From Acanthochromis polyacanthus (taxonomy: Eukaryota; Chordata; Actinopteri; Pomacentridae), in assembly GCF_021347895.1 (NCBI RefSeq), contig NC_067117.1, positions 18,819,858 through 18,883,857 on the forward strand: 64,000 bases of DNA. The letters run 5' to 3'. Below, one piece after another: positions 50,831 to 62,155 of this stretch. Below the pieces are notes generated by a model that was given only the letters and a program-made list of their open reading frames with translations, was not told the DNA's origin and searched no databases. Numbering within the stretch: position 1 is the first letter of the stretch; each line of letters opens with the position of its first letter. The position numbers and the translations under genes are program-made.

Positions 50831-51712
50831 ACCGTAATTACTGGGAATTGCGCAAGACGTGCACAGAGAGAGGAGGGATATTTTTAACAACACTGACAAA
50901 TGATTAACTCTGAGGATATTAAAATTCCATTTACAACTGTTGAGATTCATCAGTTGTCGAAAATTTTCGTCAAGTCTCCTCCCGATAATTTTAGACTCTA
51001 AGGAAAAAGTTAAACAGCATTTTTACGGTAAAGAGAAATTGGCGTGACGTAAGCAGAATATACCAGTAATTTTCCGGTAGGAGTTTTTTTCTGTGTGGGA
51101 AAACCATTTGTAAAATTATTCCATATAGATATTAACATTTACTCATACCTCTGTTCTTGACTTGCTAGATTCTGGATATCACAGTTTTCTACATTTTTAT
51201 ATCTAGTAGTTTGTCCTTTAGGGTAAACCTGATTAAAAGATTTGAGGTATATTGATGTAAGATTTTGGTAGTCCACAATATACAGATACAAGCTTTTCAT
51301 ATGGAAGGTTATCCAATAGTTTGAACAAAAAAAAATTAAAAATGTATTTTAGCAATGACTTTTGTCCCAAGCCTACTAGCTAAATTAATTTGCAGTATTC
51401 AAACTATTCTACTAAGTGGCTAGAACTATTTTTGATGGATTTGACATGTTGTATCAACTCAGTATAGCATGTTATTTAAACTTAATTTTCTTGGTTAGTT
51501 CATGTCAATGAAAATGGCTTGATAACAAAAACTTTCTTCACCTTGAGGTCAGAATTTCAAGTCTCCTACCTACTTTTAGACTGGAACAATGCAGTTTAAA
51601 AAAATAATGTAAAAACTAAAAATTAAGTACATAACACCTAAAATAATATTTCTTAGATCCCAGAGGAGAAATAAATATCAGACAGAAAATAAGTTAAAGT
51701 GCAAATTTTCTT
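50831..51712. other. Spacer between HIPK1 promoter and CAMTA1 end
   Basis: Only about 0.9 kb separates the HIPK1 start region from the likely CAMTA1 polyadenylation signal. AT-rich, no coding that I can support. Confidence 0.5.
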
Positions 51713-51971
51713 TTTATTCTGATTTCATTTTACAGCAGAAATTATGTAAAGCATTCAGAAGACATTTTCCACATATAAGGGCAATATTCAAAACACTTTG
51801 CATGGCCTCAGCAACAAAATATTCTTTTTAAAAACATCAACAATTTAGTGATGCTTGTGCATGCATGTTTGTAAAACAAAAAAGTAAAAACTAGGCTACA
51901 AAAAAAGAGGAATGAGAGACTGAGATAGGCATGGAGAACACAACAGCAGGCAGGGTGGGAATACAGCAGGA

Positions 51972-51973
<2 letters not shown>

Positions 51974-52013
<40 letters not shown>

Positions 52014-52029
52014 GGAGAGAGAGAGAGAG
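51974..52029. repeat. (GA)n microsatellite
   Basis: GAGA run with two GGGA interruptions, on the plus strand of the CAMTA1 3' UTR region. Confidence 0.95.
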
Positions 52030-52417
52030 AAGACAGGGTGAAAGAAGAGGAGAGGAGAGGCAAGGAGAGGTCTAGCCATAGAGTATCTATAAGGGTCTAC
52101 CATTCTAGCATGCAATGTGGTGTTTGGCCACGCCCTCTCAAAACAAGGCCTGAAAGGTTATACCATTCATTACTAGGCGGACTTATGAGAACAGAGGCCG
52201 TCTCTGCGCATGTCTACCAGCTGTCTACTATGGCAACATTTCTTTATTTTATATTTACTTTTTTCTACACTACATATTCTTTTTACAGTCACCATCCTCT
52301 CCAAAAACATGAACATATCGATGGATTTTCTGCATTCTGTCTGTGTGTTTGGTTCCGTGTGGGTCCTGTCTGAGTGGACAAGCGCAAGCGTTCGGATGTT
52401 GCTGTGTGTCAATGTGC

Positions 52418-52422
<5 letters not shown>

Positions 52423-52491
<69 letters not shown>
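52423..52491. repeat. Compound (TG)n-(TA)n microsatellite
   Basis: TG repeats to about 52451 pass through ACACAA into TA repeats to 52491. Histidine-threonine and tyrosine-isoleucine frames across it are artefacts. Confidence 0.97.
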
Positions 52492-52494
<3 letters not shown>

Positions 52495-54142
52495 GAGTTC
52501 AAAGCAGTGTTCTTTAATTGTGCTGATGCGAGAGGAGGGGCAGTTTAAGAAGAGGTTTAAGTGATACTGTAGCATGAATGCTCCTGACAGCACCGTCATA
52601 ACCGTGGCTGTCTCTCAGTATGATGAAAATTAAGAAAAAGAGTGGCACACACATCAGATTTGTTTCAGTTCTAAGTTTTTAAATCTGGCATCTCTTTTAA
52701 TCTTTTTAGGTGATATGGGGCTGTTACTTATTTTTGCATTATCTAAGAATTGCTCATATTAAGATTCTTGTGCATTTAAGACAAGAGCAAGGGTATAAAT
52801 AGATTTTCTCTCTCATTACTGCTTTTGAATTTCATTTATATTTACTCAAGATATAAAATAAGGGATCTTTAGATGTTTTTTCTGGTAGAAAAATTGATGC
52901 AAGATACAGTTTGGATAAAGCAAACAGATCACATTTGCTGCTTTACAAAATAAGACTGGAATATTAAAAAGATCAAGAACAGTGTAAAATACTGAGTAGT
53001 ACATAATCAATTGGAGTATTCCTAAGAGACACAAATATATATATACACACAATACACATACTCAAATGTACACAGTCACCAGTAGTACATCTCTGTGCAA
53101 GCCGTCATTACACCTCACATACAATCTCCCTGTTCTTCAACCCTGAGTAAAATCTAAGGGAGAGATTTCATTGTTCCCAAAGACATAAGCACAGAGAGAA
53201 AGAGTGTGGCCGCCTTTTGTGTGTGTCTGAATATGTACATTTGTGTTTGTGTATTTATGCATTTATGTGTGTGCGTGCACAGCCGCGTCAGACAGTGAGT
53301 GACAGAGAAAGACGAAGAAATGAAGTGTGCATGAAGGTTTTTTTTGTCCTCTAAAAAAACTGCCCAGTTATGCTTTTGTTTAATGCTGCAAATACTTTTT
53401 TTTTCCCTAAGGGAAAGACAGACAAAGAGAGTGCATGAAAGAAAACACATCTTCCTCCCAACAGCGACAGCAGGGAGGTGAATAGACTTGTGACAGTGCC
53501 TTTCATACACAGAAGCTGAATTCAATGGTTTTCTTCCACTAATACTGCGAAATGCACACAAAAGTGGGGCGTACAGTGATACTGTAATTACTGGTTTGTC
53601 TCATAAAGCAACACACAGCATCAGTCATGGCCATGAGCATTCATTCATACCACTGACAAATTAGAGCTTCTAACTTAGACTCAGATCAAGTTTAACACTG
53701 TCAAGTTCATTTTTAACACACAATTTAGGAAAATAAACAGGTAACTGGAAACCTTTTGGAGGACATACAATAGATATTTCCTGATATTAGTTTGCACTTT
53801 TCTGTTATTGAGCAGGCACTTTCTAAACAGAGCTTTCCAGAAGTCTAAAGTACATGTCGTATAAGTATGGCAGTGACAATGAGGAGAAAAGAAAAATCAA
53901 TCAAATGATATGTAAAAAGTGGGAAGGAGACATTCTGTTTGAAGATGGAAAGCTTTGACTGGAGGCCAGGCTGGATCTGCTGTAGGTGTGAATAATGGTC
54001 TTAATAAAAGCTAGTATGTTGCTGAAGCACAACCACATTGTAAAGAATGTAGCGCCCTCTTCCCTTTTTGGATCATCAGTCATTGCATTCACATTTAAAT
54101 GATCATAGTGATCATCACCATTAGTATCATTTTCATACTTGC

Positions 54143-54156
54143 ATCATCACCATCAC

Positions 54157-54187
<31 letters not shown>
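54143..54187. repeat. (CAT)n microsatellite
   Basis: About 15 CAT/CAC units. The polyhistidine frame starting at 54139 is this repeat. Confidence 0.97.
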
Positions 54188-56057
54188 TATATCTGCCTCA
54201 GACAAACATCGGAACTTGTAGGTCTACGACTGAACTAGTACTAGATCTCTTCTACTGTTTATTGTCTGTGTGTGTTGCCTCTGTGGATCTTACTGATATC
54301 TTTTGGGTGTTGCTTTCCCCAACGTAACATATTGTTAGGCAAAATAGCATTCATAATAATTGGCACTACTGGCAAAAAGGGTTTAATTTTTGCTAGCCAA
54401 GAAACAAAAGCACAAAGTGTAAATGTTTTGTCTGAAAGATCATTGTTTCAGCTAACTTTGTTTTCCCACTTATAATTCTAACATTAGATTTTTCAGTTGC
54501 ATGCTTTAACAAAATGTTCTTTTCAGTAACACTTATACTGGATACTCTTAAAGTGAAGCAGTTAAAATCCTCTCACAGTCCATAGCCACTAACATGTTCT
54601 TTTTGCTGTTTCTTTGTCTTAAATCTCATGCACATTACTCCGTTTGTAATATCTACATTATTTACAAGCAATACAGCCATCCTGTGTACCCAGGTCTCTG
54701 TCTTAAGTTCTCATTATGGGAGTAAAATAATTTATAATCTTAAATACAGTCCTCTTATGAAAAAGTTTCAGGGTCCTCGTATCCCCTTACCTCGTCAGTT
54801 TATATACAGGAATATGCAATAGTCCAAAATATGGATTTGATCGCCCGTACGGGCTAATATGGGGACCAATGCCCTGTATAGGGGCAGGTATAGGACCCAT
54901 GTCCTGTACAGAGCAAGCATAGAGACCTCTCAGAGTCAAGAAGAAGTCAAGGCAATGGTATGTGACTCTCTCCTCAAAACCACAGTTAGGATTTAGAGGT
55001 TCACGCAAAGAACAAACTAACAGAGACATTTAACCATTGGAACATGTCATATTTTATCACACGGGGGAGGGAGGGGGGAAACCAGTCTCAAGCTGAACCA
55101 CTCTTGAGCCAATTAAATAAATAATCAGACCCTTAAATAAATAAAGTAAAAAAAGCACCCAAAATAAGTCATTTGTCCTTACACAGTTCACATTACACAG
55201 GGCAAGGATAAGTTGATGAGGACGTAAGTGAGACACAATTACACATAGAAATACAAAAGAAACAACACTAAAGCAGTTTGGCAAGCATGCAGGAGCTCGT
55301 AGCTCAAACACATGCATTGAATTGAACAAACACGGACACACCACGGCAGGCGAGCAAAGTGCTGCCTCTGAGAACGACTCCATACAAAGTCCATGTAACA
55401 AATTAAGACATCGTTATTCAGACCCCATCCCTTTATCTAACAATGCCCCTCTTACATTCAAGTGCAGTTCCTCCCCTTTTGATTGGGTGACTGATTATTA
55501 GGTTTATAAGCCTGTGAGACAGAGTGGTTGGTGATGTTGTGATATACTGAATCTGCAGAATGAATTGCCACTGTAGCTCTTCAGGATGATGGAGAGGAGG
55601 AATAAGCGAAAAAACCTTGCATGCAAATGCAACATAGAAGTGAGTTTTTTGGTTTATGTTTTCTTATTCTTTCATGGATCTCTGTTTGGATACAAAACAC
55701 AACAGGTTTCGTGTATTTTCTGCATGTCAAAGTAGCCTTTCTCTTGAGCCAGCTGTTCATCACAGGAGCCTTTTAGCACATCCAGCTGCTGCCATGAATA
55801 GTAGGACGTCATCGTCAGGCGCTTCCTCGCTTTCTTGTTTGACTCGTCGACTTGTTCTTGCAAAGAAACATACCCATGAAGAGTGCAAAGAATGCCATGA
55901 GGTTAATGTGATGGCCTCCCAGTGAAACTGTGGAGGAGGATCAGTGCTGTGGGCAGAGCCAGGTCCCTGGGCTCTGCCCAGCAGTCTGTCTGTCTGAGCT
56001 GCCATGATGGACACCTATCCTGTCCTCAGTCTGTCTGGAAGGAGTTTTTTTCCCTTA

Positions 56058-56197
56058 TGAGGGAAGAGGGGAGAAAGGGTAAGGGAAAAGGAGGGGAGGA
56101 GGAAAGAAGATGGCAGGGTAAGGGTTGGGAAATGGAAAAGGAAGGGGAGGGATGGAACAGAGGAGAAAGAAAAAGGAGAAGATGGAGGGGGAAGGGT
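56058..56197. repeat. Purine-rich tract after the CAMTA1 stop
   Basis: Close to 90 per cent A/G on the plus strand, so the CAMTA1 mRNA would carry a C/U-rich stretch beginning about 55 nt after the stop. Not a simple repeat. Such tracts bind pyrimidine-tract proteins, but that is inference here. Confidence 0.8.
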
Positions 56198-56251
56198 GTA
56201 TAGATTGCTCACAGGCTGAGGGGGCTGTGTGCGGGGCCTGGTGGTGGGCTC

Positions 56252-59200
56252 TCAGGACCCCTGGCCTTTCTCTGCTCTCTGGCCCTGAAGGAAAACCAGA
56301 TGCATATTAGAGACACAATCAGAGATTTGTGTGAGTGTGTGTGTAACTGAATGTCATTGTGTTTTATTCCACATTTATATCCAAAGGCCATACTCAGAGC
56401 AACAGGAAAACTTTTTCAACAACCCCCATCCAGCACACACACTCACCATCCTGTTATCCTCCCCACCCATCAAGGCACAAAAAAAGGCAGGCCAAGCAAG
56501 ACACTTAAAGTCCCCTAGTGATGACAGTCAGAACATGCCCCCAGGAAGACCATATGCAAGAATCGCTCCTCTATCTATGTGTCAGTCATGCACAAGTACT
56601 GACATCATTCGGCAGTCCTCGGAGAGAGACAGAGAAAGAGACAAGGAGGTTGGGAGGGAAGAAGAGAGAGAGAGAGAGCGAGAGGGAAGGATGACAATCC
56701 AGGATCTCCTCTCCCCCTCCCTCCGCTGACATGCAAACAGGCATCAGCCACCGGGAGAGAGGGAGAGAGAGGAGAGAGGGAGAGACGACTCACCCGCTTC
56801 AGAGGCCTATGGTCCATCAAGGGGCTTCACAGGAACAGTAAAACAACACCAACTATTAGCACCAGAGTAGTGCGCATGCGTGGCAGTGGGCTGTGTCATG
56901 TGTATAAGCCCTTGGATGTGTGTGCCGTTGCGTTTGAGAGTGTGTTAGAGTTTTATGCCTCACCTGTGGCGGCATCGGAGCAGGAACCTCAGGATCTTGC
57001 GAGCAGCCTGGTTCTGTTTTTTAGTTAGGAGGCTGCTGTAAGCAAAGACATGGGTGTAAGAAATCTTTACGACCTAATTAATCCCTGTGAGTCTGTGTGT
57101 TTGTGTGTGTGTTTGTGAAGTACCTGAGGGAGTGTCTGTAGGAGCGGTAGTATTGCTGGATGAGGACCGCTGCTCTACGACTCTGCTGGAACTTCCTCTG
57201 TTCATGGAAACTCCGGAAACGACTCTGGATCAGGATGGCTGCCAGGGTCATCCTCTTATAAAGTGCATACTGGGAGAGAAGACAGCAACATTGTGAAGCC
57301 TTTTGGTGGCACAACCAACCTACTGTTGTAATATTGATTTCTGGATACACAGGTATCATCGTTTCAATTTAAAATTTAAAATGCTATTTCAGATTTAAAA
57401 AAAAAAAAATCAAAACCAATCAGATAAGCTTGATACTGAAAAATGTAATAACTTTAGATTACTAAACTGACAGCAAACATGCATATTAAGCTTATGCTTC
57501 AGGGTTTCTTAAGTAAGTTTACAGTATGTAACTGTGAATATATTATCTCAGCCTAAACTAGATATTTTCGTCATTTTGAGTAGAAAAAAAGTCAGAATCT
57601 GACAAAGTAGCTTGTGAATCTTGTCAAAGCACATTTTGAAGTGACCAGACAATCACTTTTGCTGTTATAAAAGTTCCTCTGCAGTATCACATCAAGACCC
57701 ACAGGCTCACTACAGCTCACACAGAATAATTTTGTCACTGAATGGTTGTAATCGGTCATCTTAAAATTTACTCTGTTGAGAATGAAGCTTTCTGAAATGA
57801 ATAGAACACATGGCATTAAGTCATATGTTTGCACTACAGATTAATACACTGAAGCTGAGAAAGATTTAAAAAAAAATTAGACAAGTATTACAGAATATGA
57901 ACAAGCTGCATTTAGGTTTTCAGTGGACTGAAATCAGTTGGTCACTTAACAAATAGACAAAGAATCAAAATTCTACAGTTTTATGCCACTTCAGTCTAAA
58001 CTTATTAAAGGAGCACACCAACTAATGATGTGATTTCTGGATATCTATTTAAGTACTAAACTCTCAGGCCTCCTGACATAGTGGGTAAGTGGACTGATGC
58101 TAGCTGTATGTTGCTAAAACTTACCTGCTTGTATCTTTTATAGCAGCGCTGAATCACTGCTGCAATCTCTTTGCGTTGTTCCTGAATGGCACCCTGGAGT
58201 AATAGAAAGTAAGCGTTAGTCCTAATATTGTATATGTAAAATGGTTTGTTGCTATAATGAGCTTTTTCAAATAATTCTGGATTATGCAAGAGAACAATAC
58301 AGGAACATAAAATGACTCATGTTGTAGGTAGCTCAGCAGAGCGGGGGGGCAATTCTTCTGCAACTTGATGGCAATACCTTTGACCAATCACACTTGAAGC
58401 ACTTTTTGCACTTACTAAAGGTCTTTCCTTATGTCTGAATTCTTGCTTGTGTTGTATGTCACTTTGGACAAAAGCGTCTGCTAAATGAAATTGTAGAATT
58501 GTAGAATAATGCATACCAATGCTTGAAATGCCTTTTATACTTGCCTTGTGTTTTCTGAGGGAGTGCAGAGCATGCCTGATGGTCTCATACAGTTCTCCCT
58601 GCTCGGCCTCAGTCATGGCTAGACAGGAGGAGGAGTCCGTTTTCAACCTCTCCTCTTTCATAGCTGCGCGGAGGAAGGAGTTCCACTCAAGGGGCGAGGA
58701 TAGAGCTTGTTTAGCCTGAGGACTCTGCTCATCCTCCGGCCCTGAGAGAGAGTTTGGTTTGGGGCTAGGAGTCGGAGGCTTTGACTTTAGAAACCTGGAG
58801 AAATAGCAGCCAGCCAAGCAAAATTATTAGAGTAAGAAAAAATTAATGTGTTAAGTAAAGTAATGTGGAGACTTTTAGAATTATTCGACCCACCTTTCTA
58901 CCTCACCAAGGTAACTAGAGAGCAACCTGACATCACTGCTGATTCCCACCTTCCCAGAGTCGACTTCAGTCTCCATCGCTTCCTGCTTCAGCCTACCGGT
59001 TGAAGCCTCCATGATGTGATCAGCTAGCATTGTAATGTCCATCTGCAACACATGCAAAGGAGGTGCTACTTGAACACATATATATACCCACTACCATTTA
59101 GATTGTCTTTAATTTTGTCTTTTTTCAGACCTTTGCTGACAATACTCAGTATTATGTACTAAAAACGTAATGGAACGACTACCTCAATGGTTACACTTAT

Positions 59201-62155
59201 ACATGGGAAAGTTAAAAACAAATGTTTCCCTTAGCCCCAATTGCTACATTACAAGTGTTTGTATTAACTGCCCCTGACAATGTGCTCCCCATACCTGCAG
59301 GTCCTCTGTGTTATCCTGGTAGGTCAGCAGCTCTGTCTCTTCTCCCCTGTCAGACAGCACCCTTTGGCGCAGGTGGATGGCCAGTCGTTCTTTTCCCAGA
59401 ATCCTCCTGGCTAAGCTACGCTGCCCCAGAGTCTGTCTCAGACTCCACCTGGTGCCCCCACCAGACTCCCCTATCCTGGCCTGCAGGTGGGAGAATGGGG
59501 CATTGGGGAGTAGAGGCCGGCTGGGGCTGGAGCTGGCAAGAGGTACGTTCTGACAGCTGAGGTTGGAGGGTTGAGTTTGTAGGGTCTTGGAGAGGAGAGA
59601 ACGCTGAGGATTAGGACTGGGAGAGGAGTGGAGAGGATTGGTGCCAGGGTTTGAGTTAGCTAGCTGTTGCTGGGTGTCGGGGCTGGGCTTCAGTCTCTTG
59701 GCTGGGGGTGGACCTCCTTGATCTCCCTGGGTTCCCTGTGGGGCTCTGTGTCCTGTTTGGCTCCAGCTCTGGTTCTGGTTTTCTGGCTGGCTCTCTGCCC
59801 TGGGTCTCCTCAGCTCTGAAGAAACAAAGATGATGGAAAATAACAACAAGTCCAACAATGGCAACATTGATTCAAACTGCACTGGATATGTTGGTCCCAA
59901 ATCCTCCCTTACCTAGAAATACAGATTACTGGTGATATTTTTTTATTTCAGACTGACAACAGAGAGATCTGTGAATTATCCTGTACAAGTGGTTACTGTC
60001 AGAATAAAACTTTAGGATATATACTTATTTGCTTTCTTTACCAGAGTTTGACAATAAGCTTGAAGGCATTCTCGGGCCTGGCCAGCAAAGCCAGCAGCCT
60101 GTGAGCTTTGCTCAGCTGAAAACTGTCTAAAGGCAACAAAATAAGCTGGCCTTTAAAGCTCCCTCTATAACACATTATACATTTTTTATACAATCTGTAC
60201 AGAAACTTGTGTAGAAACAAGTTTTTAGGAGGTTATATGGGGTTAGGTGCCAAAAGATTTATTTTCCTGGAACAATGTCCAGGCAAGTAGAGACTTCAGA
60301 TGGGTACTATCTTTGGCCAAAAAGGTGCATCACTATAATATAATATAATATAATATAATATAATATAATATAATATAATATAATATAATATAATATAATA
60401 TAATATAATATAATCATTTTGGATTTATCTTTAAACAAACACTGTATAATATACTAATTAACAAGACATGCCAGTAGGTGGATATTTATTTTTTACCTAA
60501 GCACAGCTACCTGTCAAGTTAAACTAACTAAACTATTCATAAAACTATTTTAAGTGTCACAATTAAATTCCATACACTTCAATAGAAATAGGTTACTGGT
60601 AGAAATCTAAGAGAAGTAATTTAAATGACCTTAAATACAACTGAAAACCTGCCTAGATACAAACCCTGAGGATAAGGAGGAACTCTGCTTTGGGTGAACT
60701 GACCTTTTTACCCAGTAAACCACAAAATAGTACAGTTCTGCACCTGAGTTTGAGTTAGGAGTGGGGTTGTTGCTTATTCCGCTGGTCTGTGACTCTCCTC
60801 TCCATCTGTCCATCCAAGCGTCCACAGGCTGGCCCTGAGTTTGAGGACTCTGTTGCAGCTGCTCTAAGAGCTCAGCCAATCGAGTGTGGCCTCGGGATCG
60901 GGCTATGTTCAGTGGCAAGCGTCCCAGTGAATCAGGAATAGCCAGGGCTCTCGGGTCCCACTGGTAAAGCACCAATGCTGCATCAGTATGGCCCAGAGCA
61001 CATGCCCACATCTGTGGAGGTGCAAAGAAAACAAACTTCACGTACACAGGAATGGACAGAAAGACGCACACACGTGAAAGTATTGATCACTCACCAGTGG
61101 AGTGCAGGAGAAGTGGTCTACATTGAGAGGATCCACTTCCAGTTCAAGGTCAATACTGTCAGCATGCTTTGTACTGCAGAGGAAAATGGCAGAAGTGAGA
61201 TTACTGTCGGAGTCTGTACCTCGACAATGGTTTGTCGCATTTATGTTGTACTCACCGCCAGCGAATAAGTGTCTGAATGAGCCCTGCATAGCCCTGAGCT
61301 GCAGCCAGATGCAGTAAGGTCATTCCTCTGGAATTCTTACTGTGGACGAGCTGATTAGAAGAAGCCCAGCATGGCTGAGACATCATCTTCTCACACACCA
61401 CCACCACACGACCTTCGAACGAACCCTGATCGGTAGAGATCTAAAAGATTGTGAAAGAAGAGGACAGACCAGGTAATCTTGGGCAATCTCTGTTAACAGG
61501 TTTACACCCCCTGTCAAAAGTTTTGAGACGGGTTCTCATTCATTTGAATGTACTGCATGTTTGGGTATTGAAAAAGTATACCAAGGTGTCAGAAAATTTC
61601 ACTGTACAAAGAAAAGTCTGACATCTTGGAGAACCTTTGCTACAACAGTCTTGAAACATATGCTGCCTTTGAGAGGCTTAATTTTGAAGGATCAGCAAGT
61701 TTACTAATATTAGAAAACTAGCAAAACAGACAGACTTGATTCAGTGATTGCATTATGCTGTACAAGTTGCTGTGCAGCTCCTGTAAGTTTTTGGGTTATT
61801 TCTTTCAAGATACCAAAAAACTGTTGAGAAGTGCTCTACTCTTGGGTTTTAAATCAATAAATTAATGTTATACAATCTTCAAATTAAATCTCAGTGATTC
61901 AAACTCAATTTTAATTGAGTTTAAACAATTTCTTTTAATTTTATGTTGTTTAGCTGAGCTGCCCAACCGACACACATTCACATCATCAGAATTACTGATT
62001 TACTTGAGACTGCTGATCAGTAGCTCCTCCTCCTCCCTCCACTCCTCCGCCCTTGGTTGCCATGGCTTCTGACCGAGGGTTCTGATTGGTTATCTCAGCC
62101 ATCCTCTGTTCCATCTGCTCCAGACGCTCCAAGATTGACATCCTGAATTGAGTAT
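56252..62155 (-). CDS. camta1: CAMTA1, calmodulin-binding transcription activator (3' half)
   Basis: Nuclear transcription activator that binds DNA by a CG-1 domain and calmodulin by IQ motifs. Visible exons: 62155-62004, 61440-61256, 61173-61095, 61011-60744, 59815-59295, 59042-58894, 58794-58545, 58193-58125, 57269-57124, 57035-56964, 56824-56794, 56284-56252; all in phase, 650 residues to TGA at 56252-56254. In order: a coiled-coil-like MSILERLEQMEQRMAEI; ankyrin repeats with GMTLLHLAAAQGYA and CTPLMWACALGHTDAA; a Pro/Ser-rich linker starting ELRRPRAESQPE; MDITMLADHIMEAS; IQ motifs AAVIQRCYKRYKQ, AAILIQSRFRSF and AAVLIQQYYRSY; and KKQNQAARKILRFLLRCRH. The tail SPLMDHRPLKR then GQRAEKGQGS matches a known CAMTA1 C-terminus. 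ELRRPR and this tail favour CAMTA1 over CAMTA2. The CG-1 and TIG domains lie beyond the window. The donor of the exon ending 58545 is GC. Confidence 0.95.
58456..58505 (+). repeat. SINE/LINE tail fragment in a CAMTA1 intron
   Basis: GTCACTTTGGACAAAAGCGT and CTGCTAAATGAAATTG match the conserved 3' tail shared by several teleost retroelements. The body of the element was not recognised to its left. It lies about 40 bp before the GC donor. Confidence 0.7.
58539..58544 (-). promoter_or_regulatory. GC splice donor in CAMTA1
   Basis: The exon ends CACAAG and the intron starts GCAAGT, the preferred form of the GC donor. Using it joins LRKHK to GAIQEQRKE in phase, the same boundary as in other CAMTA1 proteins. 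Confidence 0.88.
60332..60413. repeat. (TATAA)n pentanucleotide repeat
   Basis: About 15 units of TATAA in a CAMTA1 intron, unbroken in the visible sequence. Confidence 0.97.
61500..61900. repeat. Possible Tc1-type terminal fragment
   Basis: ACCCCCTGTCAAAAGTTTTG and GAGACGGGTTCTCATTCATT resemble the outer end of Tc1-like fish elements (CAAAAGTTTT words). No transposase or partner end was found. It is intronic in CAMTA1 and could be chance. Confidence 0.35.

Larger units (their letters stand above)
51713..56251 (-). other. Probable CAMTA1 3' UTR
   Basis: Follows the CAMTA1 stop. A minus-strand AATAAA (plus TTTATT at 51713-51718) may be the end, which would make the UTR about 4.5 kb; nearer signals may also be used. 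It contains the simple repeats listed separately and a purine-rich plus strand at 56058-56197. The open frames inside it have no recognisable protein. Confidence 0.5.

Noticed and set aside
54139..54327. Polyhistidine ORF
   Set aside because: It is the (CAT)n repeat in a 3' UTR on the opposite strand of CAMTA1.
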